DNA of 64,000 nt from Streptomyces sp. A3M-1-3 (GTDB taxonomy: Bacteria > Actinomycetota > Actinomycetes > Streptomycetales > Streptomycetaceae), in NCBI RefSeq assembly GCF_024213665.1, contig NZ_JANAVP010000001.1, positions 1-64,000 of the forward strand, given 5' to 3'. Position 1 is the first letter of the stretch, and the number at the start of each line of letters is the position of its first letter. The notes beneath the pieces were generated by a model that was given only the letters and a program-made list of their open reading frames with translations, did not search any database and was not told the origin of the DNA. A program made the translations under genes and the position numbers. This document shows, piece by piece, positions 1 to 7,196 of this stretch.

Positions 1-62
1 ATCGGACCCAGAAACCTCCCTTTCAGTTCCTCCCGGTTGAACCGGGGATACAACAGAGCGCC

Positions 63-266
63 TCATGGCGCACCGGCGTTGCTGGCAAGTTCGGCGACGA
101 GGAGGGCGGCGGTGTCGGAGGTGCCCGAGCCGTACGGGATGCCCCAGTCGTGCAGCCGGTGCACGGCGAGATGGCGGGCGAGGCGGGCGCCCAGCGGGGT
201 GGAGCTGAAACGTTGGGCGAACACACGTACGGTAACGGGGCTTTGGAGAGTGGAGATGGGCCTCAT
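63..266 (-). pseudogene. Truncated ATP-binding regulator (RsbW/SpoIIAB-like), N-terminal fragment
   Basis: The 67-residue product matches the first half of the histidine-kinase-like ATPases that stand beside XRE-DUF5753/DUF397 pairs in Streptomyces. It has the RRFxxTPxGARLAR-like start (here FAQRFSSTPLGARLARHLA), then HRLHDWGIPYG, and reaches the N-box as VAELASNA. The family continues for roughly 70 more residues with the G-boxes that bind ATP. Here the frame stops three residues after the N-box, so ATP binding cannot be complete. Nothing resembling the missing half lies in the remaining 62 bases. It is divergent from the XRE gene. No convincing ribosome-binding site precedes the ATG at 266. 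I call it a relic. Confidence 0.6.
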
Positions 267-425
267 GGCCCCAATCTGGCGTGGTCAAAGCCCTGTTCAC
301 CAGGTCAGCGACTCGTACGCCGCGTCAGCGTACGGGTACGGAGAGTGGACAGTATGGGTAACCGAGCGTGACTATGTCCCAGTTGGGCGTGAGCGACGAG
401 GCGGGCGTGCGGGAGGTGTCCTGGC

Positions 426-1277
426 ATGGCAGACGGTACGGGTGGGACGGGTGCCCTGGCGGGTGGCGGCGAGCCGGAGGCATCGGACAGTCTCAGAACG
501 TTCGGCGAGGTCGTCAAGGGATTCCGTAAACGGGCGGGTCTGACCCAGGAGGAGTTCGCACCCAGTGTCCGCTACTCGCTGCCGACAGTGGCGTCCATCG
601 AGCAGGGCCGTCGCTTTCCGCCTGCGGATTTCGTGGAGCGGGCGGAGGAGGTCCTGGACGCGTTCGGCTTTCTGCGGGCTGCGGCACGGCGTCTGTCGCG
701 GCAGCCGGGGTTGGCGAGTTGGTTCCGGCAGTGGGCGCGGCTGGAGGCGGAGGCGCTGAGTCTGAATACGTACGAGTGTCGTCTGGTTCCGGGCCTGTTG
801 CAGACGGAGGCGTATGCGCGCACGCTGTTCATGGAGCAGCTTCCGCCACTGGGTGACGACCAGATCGAGGCCCAGTGGGTGGCACGGGCCGAGCGGCAGC
901 GGTTGCTGCGGGAGCGGCCGAACACGGCGTTCAGCTTCATCCTGGAGGAGCACTTGTTCTTGCGGCGGACGGGCGGGGTGGAGGTGACTCGGGGGCTCAT
1001 CGAGCATGTGCTGGGGCTTGCTGAGCTGCGGAATGTTGAGGTTCAGGTGATGCCGCTGGTTCGGGAAGCGCACGCTGGCCTGGCTGGGCCAATGCAGCTG
1101 TTGGAAACCCCCGAGAACTGATGGTTTGCCTACAACGAGGGTCAGCGTGGAGGTCTGTTCGTCTCCGACCCGAAAGAGATCAGTGTTCTCCAGATGCGAT
1201 ATGCCAGGATGCGCTCACAGGCTCTCTCCCTCGATGACTCCGTGGGCCTGTTGCAGCGGATGCGAGGAGCACTATGA
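426..1277 (+). pseudogene. XRE-family DNA-binding regulator with DUF5753, interrupted by an in-frame TGA
   Basis: An N-terminal helix-turn-helix (FGEVVKGFRKRAGLTQEEFA... TVASIEQGRR, residues about 25-65) is followed by a DUF5753 domain from about residue 95 (YECRLVPGLLQTEAYAR). The ATG at 426 has a GGAGG-type ribosome-binding site. A TGA at 1119-1121 ends translation after LLETPEN. The same frame then continues without any shift through WFAYNEGQ and SDPKEISVLQMRYARMRSQALS to a natural TGA at 1275-1277, which overlaps the DUF397 start as ATGA. Family members have an ordinary codon at this place, so this looks like a point nonsense mutation (CGA to TGA would do it). The 231-residue product would lack the last ~50 residues of DUF5753. 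Confidence 0.8.
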
Positions 1278-1519
1278 GTACGACCGAACTGGCCTGGTTC
1301 AAAAGCAGTTACAGCAGCAGTGGAGACGGAGACTGCATCGAGGTGGCGCTGTCCTGGCGCAAGTCCAGCCACAGCAGCGACTTCGAGGATGCCTGCGTCG
1401 AGGTGGCCTCCTGCCCCGACACCGTCCACGTCCGGGACTCCAAGGTGCCTACGGGCCCACAACTCACCCTCACCTCGGTGACTTGGGCCTGCTTCCTCCC
1501 GTACGCGGCCCAGGCCTGA
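1274..1519 (+). CDS. DUF397 protein with a duplicated N-terminal motif
   Basis: This 81-residue protein is the usual small partner of XRE-DUF5753 regulators. Its ATG overlaps the XRE stop by four bases (ATGA), so the two are translationally coupled. DUF397 normally has one W-x-KSS-Y/H-S...CVEVA motif followed by VHVRDSK and a hydrophobic end. Here the motif occurs twice in tandem (LAWFKSSYSSSGDGDCIEVA, then LSWRKSSHSSDFEDACVEVA) before DTVHVRDSK. Coupling behind a mutated XRE gene suggests its translation may now be reduced. In characterised Streptomyces pairs the small protein modulates the XRE partner; that role here is inference. Confidence 0.8.
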   Translation: MSTTELAWFKSSYSSSGDGDCIEVALSWRKSSHSSDFEDACVEVASCPDTVHVRDSKVPTGPQLTLTSVTWACFLPYAAQA

Positions 1520-1542
1520 ACCCTCCTTAGGCAGAGGCGCCC

Positions 1543-1574
1543 CGCTCCGGACCCACCCAGAACGGAGCGTTTTT
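1543..1574 (+). terminator. Rho-independent terminator after the DUF397 gene
   Basis: CGCTCCG (1543-1549) pairs with CGGAGCG (1563-1569) and is followed directly by TTTTT. It lies three bases before the convergent stop codon of the giant methyltransferase. Confidence 0.7.
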
Positions 1575-1576
1575 GC

Positions 1577-4500
1577 TTATGAGTTGGGGTTCTGCTCCCC
1601 CTTCTCGACCGCCTGCCGGAGCCGCTCCGAGAAGTAGGCGTGCGCTGCCCGCATCTCCTCTTCACGGTTGGCCTTGTAGAAGGGGGCGGTGTAGCCCTCG
1701 GGGGGCGTGGAGCGTTCGCCGTTCTGGTGGGCAAGGAAGTGGTCATAGTGCTCTTTGGTCTGGCCATGGCCATAAGTATGGTGATTCCGCGCGATCTTGT
1801 GGCCGTTGGCATCGAACCACATCTCGGCCTCATAGTCGCCGAGGATGGGATAACGGGCCTTATAGAGCGCTACCAGTTGATCTGCCGTCACTCCGAGCCA
1901 CACCCCTACCAGGGCATCAATCTCAACGAGCGCAGCGCGTCGCTCGTACTCGGTACGGAGTGGAGTGACATAACCCCAAGCCGACTTGAGGTGGGCGGCA
2001 AGCGGCGCCATCCTAGGCCACTTCACAGCCCATTCTTCATAGCCAGGCCAAGTCATGTCGTACAGCTCGGCCCAGAGCGGAGCATATGCCTCAGTGAGAC
2101 AGTTGAGACGGAGAGTACGAAGAAGGAGGGGACCACTAAGAGGATGGGATGGGTCCGCGTACGGCATTTTATGGGCTTCCGCGACCCTAAGATCCGAACG
2201 GCCGGTAATTCGGAGCAGGTAATCAATGGGTAGCGCAGCCCAGAAGCCGCCGTTGAGAGCAGTGACGCGGCTGTCCCTCAACGCCATGGAGTTCACAGCA
2301 TCGACGTGCACAGGACCGGGTGGAATCAGGGCAGCGAAGAGACTCCTCTCAGTATCAAAGGGGATCATTCGACGCCACGCCAGCCGGAAGAAACCCGTAT
2401 ATGGCCGGAAGAGCCACAACCGACCATGCAGGATCTCACGTTGTTCACTCTCGGAGAGTTTTAGTTCCTCCTCAGTCAACACGTCGATTCGGCTCGTCCA
2501 CTCCTCGACTGACGGCTGCCAGTCAGAGCCCAGCCTCGCATAATCAAGCCATCGGTCCTGAACTCCTCGATAGCGCTCAAGCTCACCGCTGGGAACGTAG
2601 TTCGTACGCGGTACCGCCTGAGCGGGCAGCTTCGCGAGGTCCCAACTCCCCCAGTCACGGTTAGTCCGGCAGGGGATATTAGGTTGCTTATTGAAGGGCG
2701 TCGCTACGCCAAGGTGCGGCCCTTGGAGGATTACTTCGCCGAATGAACTAGGTGCGGTCGTGTCCCAGCGATAGAGCCCCATTTTCTTCGTGGCTAGGTT
2801 CTCGAGCATACCGATCGTAATCCTTGGTTCGTGCTCACCCAGCCTATTCCGCACCGCTGACAGTGCACCGATAGCACCCTGCTCATCCACCGTCACGGGA
2901 TAGAGCAGAGCTGCTTGACTGGCCGGAATCGCCGTCTCGCCTGACAACTGATGCCATTGCGTAAGTAGTTCCGAATCCACCTCGACCAGTCGCGCTCGAT
3001 GGGGACGCAACTCCCACTTGCCCTCAGATTTGATACCTGGCAACTCGCCGTAGCCGTCGTGATCGAGCGAATCCCGCAACGTCGAAGGGTCGAACAGCCA
3101 GCTGAGATGGGTGAACCTAGGCGATTGAACCTCGCCATAGATCTGCACTCCGAACTCAGTGTTTGCGTGAATCTCTGAGAAGACGCCACGCCGGTTGGAG
3201 AAATGCCCATGTGCACGTAGGTGTTGGTAGGCAGCCTCTCGAAGCCGACCTTCCTTCACTCCACCGAAGTGTGTATCCGGATGGACCAACCCGGCTGTGC
3301 CACCTGCCCCGAAATGCCGCCACACCTGACACATGAATGCTCGATAGAGGTCCGGCCTGGTCCCTGCAATCAACGAATACGTCGTCGGATCGCTAAGGAA
3401 AGTAGCCATTCCGACTGTCGCGGCTAGCTCGCCGAAATACGAGTCCAGTCGCCCCCCGTCGGCAAGCGCCTCATCCTTGTGCTGCCGCCACTGCTCGGCG
3501 GACGGCTTGTCCGCTAGCTTGAACCACGGTTCGATCTCGGCAAGTACCAGAGCTTCGTCCCAGTCCGGCCTGACCCACGGCGGATTCCCCACCTGAAGGT
3601 CAAACCCCCCACCAGGCCCCCGGAAAACATGCGCGAAGTGCAGCTCCCAGTGAAAGAACCCGTGCCCGTCCTCCGCCTTTATGTCCTTCTCGGTCGTGCC
3701 CGCGATGTCCTCCACCACGTGGAGCCAAGGGAACCGCGACCGGAGGTTGAACGCGCGGTCCATGCCCAGCGCGCCGTCCATGTCGCGCTCGAAGTCCTCC
3801 AGGATGGGCAGCGCCTCGTCCACGGGGAGTTCGTCCAGGCCGTCCAGGAAGGAACCGTCCGCGTCGTTCGTGCCGAGCGTCGCCTCCAGGAAGTCCAGCC
3901 AGCCGGCGAACGTCTGCAGCGGGATGACCTCACGCCACCTGTCCGCCCCGATCTGCGCCTCACGCCCGCCCTTCTCACCGGCCCGGCGGGTACGGCTCTT
4001 CAGACCCTTCTCACCATCGGCGGCAAGGGCGTTCGCCTCACCCAACTCCCCCTGCTCACCGTCCGGATCATCGAACAGCCCCGCCGCCTGCCAGGCGAGG
4101 TCCCCCGGTGCGGGCCCGGTCGGCACCGGGGCCTCTACGGGAGCGGCCGACGCCGCCCCGGCCAGCAACGCCGCCACTTCCTCCTCGCGGACGACGCCCC
4201 CGCCCACCGCATAGTCCGGACTCGTACCGTCCAGGTCGGCCACCTTGTCCAGCGGCCAGAACCAGAGCGCGCACCAAGCGTCCATGACGGTCTTCAGCCG
4301 CCAGTACGGTGTGCCGAGCGCCGTCAGGTCGTCGAGGACCTTCTGCTTGTCGGTCGCCTCGGCGGAAGGTTCGAGCCAGTCGGCGCCCCAGACGTCGATG
4401 CGTCGGGACACCTTCCGCTCCGACAGTTCGAGGCGCTTGGCGACCAGGCTCCAGAGGAACTCGGCCCGGCGGGCGACGCGTTGGAGACGCCACAGCTCGG

Positions 4501-7195
4501 TGGTCTCCGCGGACTTGGCCCATTTCGCGCGCCGCTCCCGCCGCTCCTGTTCCGTCTCCGGTCTCGTGATCCGCTTCCCGGTCTGCGGATCCTTGACCTT
4601 CTTCGTGGCCGTCTCGGGGAACGGGTTCGGCCCCTTCGGCGCCCGCTGGACACCCCGGCGCCACCGCCCCAACGCCGCCGCCTGCTCCTCCGCGAGCTTC
4701 TTCGCCTCCGCCTCGCCTGCGACCGCGCCCCAGCCGATCGCCGGGAGGAGGAAGTGATGGACGGAGCCCTCGGGCAACGCGCCCGCGCGGAAGGGGAGTT
4801 CGGTCGGCGGCAGCGGCGACTTCTTGGACAGCCAGTCGCCGTGCGGCAGCGCATCCGCCGCGTACACCTTCCGGCCCGCGCCGATCAGCGAGTTGCCGCG
4901 CCGCAGGTGCAGGCCGAACCAGGGGGCCCGCATGCCGGGGTGCATGGAGTTGAGCCAGAGAGACACCTCTGCCAGCTCCACGGCGGTGGCGTTCAGGTCG
5001 ACGCCGTACGCGTTGTGCAGGGCGATGTACGCCTTGATCTTCTGAAGTTCGATCTGACGCTGCTCGGCGTCGACGCGGCGGGGCGCCAGCTCCGTCTCGC
5101 GGCGCCGCAGGTACTCCGCCGCCACCTGGTCGATCGCCTCGTTGAGGAACGCGCCCGAGCCGAGCGCCGGCTCGCAGATCTTCCACTCCAGGAGCTCGCG
5201 CGCCGGGGTGGTGGTGCCGTCCTGGTCCAGGCGGTGCTTGAGGGCCAGTTCGACCGTGACCTCGGTCAGGGACTTCGGGGTGTAGTACGAGGCCGAGGTC
5301 TGACGGTCGCGGCCCGCCAGGCGGTAGACGAACGAGCCCTTCGGATGGACCACACGGACCGGCCGGCCGGTCTCCTCGTGGGCGCGCTCGACGAACACCG
5401 ACTCCGGATAGTCCTGGACCCGTGACGCGGGGATCATCCAGCTGCCGCCGGATGCGTCCCCGCCCTTGGCGACCTCGTACAAGTCCTCCTCGGCGATGAA
5501 GCCGGAGTACGACATCAACCCCTCGTAGACGGCGCCCAGTTGGTTGATGCCAAGCTGAGCATACGAGATGAAGCCGCCGCGCTCGCGCCCCTTGCCCTTG
5601 GTGAGCATCAGGCGGCGCAGCACCTTGTGCAGGGTCTCGTTGCGCAGCCGCGTGTCCAGGAACTCGCCGCGCTTCGGGCCCCCGCTCTCACCCTCGTCTT
5701 CGCCCTCGTAGGAGGGGTTCTCAATGAGGCCCGACGAGATGAGGCGTACGGCGTCCTTCTGGAACAGTTCCGACTTCAGCGGCTCGAAGCGCAGGCCCAC
5801 GTCGGCGCTGCGGGCGGCGGCACGGCGGGCGCGGTCAGCCTCGCGGATCCGGTCGGTGTACTCGGCCTGGGTGATGGCTCCGGCGGCGAGCTGTGCGGCG
5901 GCGTCCTGCTCCGCCTTCGTGGCGGCCCGGTCGGCCTCGTCGGCGATCAGGTCCTCGGGCTCGCTGCCGTACTCCCGATGGCCCTCCTCCACCTTCCGGA
6001 AGAGGAGGTCGAGGGACTCGTACAGGTGGAAGCCCCGGCGGGAGCGCTCCCCGACCAGGTCGCGTACGACGAGGTCGCCCAGGCGTTGGAGGCCGTAGCC
6101 GCGCGCGTACTCCGGATAGTCGGCGGGCAGGATGCCGAGCGCGGGCTGGGCCTCCGCGTACAGCAGGAACAGGATGCGGTAGAGGTAGCGCAGCGACTCA
6201 CGGCTGAGTTCCTTGGCGAGACGCGCCGGGTCGTCGAGCTGCTGCGGGGAGACGCCGTTCTCGGGCGAGCGGAGGCGGGCCAGGACCTCGTTGGCGATCC
6301 ACTCGACGGACAGCCGCAGGCCCTCGCGCAGTTCGGTGGAGACGCCGACGGCGTGCTTGCCGGACTTGTCGACGAACCCGGCGAGCGGCGCGGCGCCGCC
6401 CTCCTCGGGCACGCGCAGCGAGTCCGCGCCGAAAAGGGCGGCCAGGGTGTCGAGTTCGCCTCCGTTGCGGTCGTCGCGGCGGTTGAGCGCGGCGTCGAGG
6501 TCGGCGGCGAGATAGCGGCCCTCGTGCCACGCGAGGCGGTCCGCGAGGACGATGACACCACCGGCGAGGAGAAGGACGTAACGCGGCGGCTCCTCGCCCT
6601 CGAAGAGGAAGTCGGTGACCGCTTTGGCATCGGTGAGGCGGCCGGACGCCTCCAGTGCCACCGGGTGCAGCAGGCGGCCCGCGCCGTCCGGGTCGAGGGC
6701 GGCGTCGGGTTCGGCGGTCCAGCCGCAGGAGACCGCGATGAGGCCCGGCTCGGCGTGTGCGGCCTGGACGCTGTACTCGTGTCCGGCGCGGTGGACGGTG
6801 ACGGTCTGCTCGTGGGCGTCGCCGTAGCCGAGGGCGCGGAGAGTGGCCAGGTGGAGGTCTGTGAGGCGCTTGGGCCAGTCGGCGGGGACGGGCGCGTCCG
6901 GTTCGGCGAGGGCGGCGGCGTCCTGCGCGAAGTCGGCGCGGCCCGCGAAGTAGGGGCCGTGCAGGGCACGCAGGCCCTCCCGAGGCGTGCGGGCGCGGGG
7001 CGGGACGGTGGCCGGGTCGGCGCCCGCCGCCTTCGCCGCGGCCACGGCGGCGGAGTGGGCGCGCCGTGCGTCGTCCTCGGCCGTCGCCCAGCGCGCGAGG
7101 AGACCGTCCTTGGCCTTCAGGTCCTTCGGCAGGACCTCGGCGAGGTAGTGCGCCGAGAGGTAGTCGCCGTGGTTGACCAGCGAGTCGTACGTCAC
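1577..7195 (-). CDS. Giant Eco57I/PglX-like N6-adenine DNA methyltransferase
   Basis: The product is 1,872 residues from a GTG at 7195 that has GGAGAGGGAG upstream and lies one base after the helicase stop. The N-terminal third is helical and includes LRYLYRILFLLYAEA, typical of type IIG/PglX-like proteins. ASYYTP (about residue 635) precedes SAM motif I EPALGSGAF (about 675). The catalytic motif IV is NPPW in QVGNPPWVRPDW (about 1204). About 530 residues separate motifs I and IV, far more than usual. A long target-recognition-like C-terminus follows. I see no PD-ExK or HNH nuclease motif, so it probably only methylates, with cleavage or exclusion by partners. It resembles DrmMI/PglX-type enzymes. 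Low-GC codons rise toward the 3' end (2-3.4 kb), hinting at a separate origin for the recognition region. Confidence 0.85.
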   Translation of the reverse strand: MTYDSLVNHGDYLSAHYLAEVLPKDLKAKDGLLARWATAEDDARRAHSAAVAAAKAAGADPATVPPRARTPREGLRALHGPYFAGRADFAQDAAALAEPDAPVPADWPKRLTDLHLATLRALGYGDAHEQTVTVHRAGHEYSVQAAHAEPGLIAVSCGWTAEPDAALDPDGAGRLLHPVALEASGRLTDAKAVTDFLFEGEEPPRYVLLLAGGVIVLADRLAWHEGRYLAADLDAALNRRDDRNGGELDTLAALFGADSLRVPEEGGAAPLAGFVDKSGKHAVGVSTELREGLRLSVEWIANEVLARLRSPENGVSPQQLDDPARLAKELSRESLRYLYRILFLLYAEAQPALGILPADYPEYARGYGLQRLGDLVVRDLVGERSRRGFHLYESLDLLFRKVEEGHREYGSEPEDLIADEADRAATKAEQDAAAQLAAGAITQAEYTDRIREADRARRAAARSADVGLRFEPLKSELFQKDAVRLISSGLIENPSYEGEDEGESGGPKRGEFLDTRLRNETLHKVLRRLMLTKGKGRERGGFISYAQLGINQLGAVYEGLMSYSGFIAEEDLYEVAKGGDASGGSWMIPASRVQDYPESVFVERAHEETGRPVRVVHPKGSFVYRLAGRDRQTSASYYTPKSLTEVTVELALKHRLDQDGTTTPARELLEWKICEPALGSGAFLNEAIDQVAAEYLRRRETELAPRRVDAEQRQIELQKIKAYIALHNAYGVDLNATAVELAEVSLWLNSMHPGMRAPWFGLHLRRGNSLIGAGRKVYAADALPHGDWLSKKSPLPPTELPFRAGALPEGSVHHFLLPAIGWGAVAGEAEAKKLAEEQAAALGRWRRGVQRAPKGPNPFPETATKKVKDPQTGKRITRPETEQERRERRAKWAKSAETTELWRLQRVARRAEFLWSLVAKRLELSERKVSRRIDVWGADWLEPSAEATDKQKVLDDLTALGTPYWRLKTVMDAWCALWFWPLDKVADLDGTSPDYAVGGGVVREEEVAALLAGAASAAPVEAPVPTGPAPGDLAWQAAGLFDDPDGEQGELGEANALAADGEKGLKSRTRRAGEKGGREAQIGADRWREVIPLQTFAGWLDFLEATLGTNDADGSFLDGLDELPVDEALPILEDFERDMDGALGMDRAFNLRSRFPWLHVVEDIAGTTEKDIKAEDGHGFFHWELHFAHVFRGPGGGFDLQVGNPPWVRPDWDEALVLAEIEPWFKLADKPSAEQWRQHKDEALADGGRLDSYFGELAATVGMATFLSDPTTYSLIAGTRPDLYRAFMCQVWRHFGAGGTAGLVHPDTHFGGVKEGRLREAAYQHLRAHGHFSNRRGVFSEIHANTEFGVQIYGEVQSPRFTHLSWLFDPSTLRDSLDHDGYGELPGIKSEGKWELRPHRARLVEVDSELLTQWHQLSGETAIPASQAALLYPVTVDEQGAIGALSAVRNRLGEHEPRITIGMLENLATKKMGLYRWDTTAPSSFGEVILQGPHLGVATPFNKQPNIPCRTNRDWGSWDLAKLPAQAVPRTNYVPSGELERYRGVQDRWLDYARLGSDWQPSVEEWTSRIDVLTEEELKLSESEQREILHGRLWLFRPYTGFFRLAWRRMIPFDTERSLFAALIPPGPVHVDAVNSMALRDSRVTALNGGFWAALPIDYLLRITGRSDLRVAEAHKMPYADPSHPLSGPLLLRTLRLNCLTEAYAPLWAELYDMTWPGYEEWAVKWPRMAPLAAHLKSAWGYVTPLRTEYERRAALVEIDALVGVWLGVTADQLVALYKARYPILGDYEAEMWFDANGHKIARNHHTYGHGQTKEHYDHFLAHQNGERSTPPEGYTAPFYKANREEEMRAAHAYFSERLRQAVEKGEQNPNS

Positions 7196-7196
7196 G

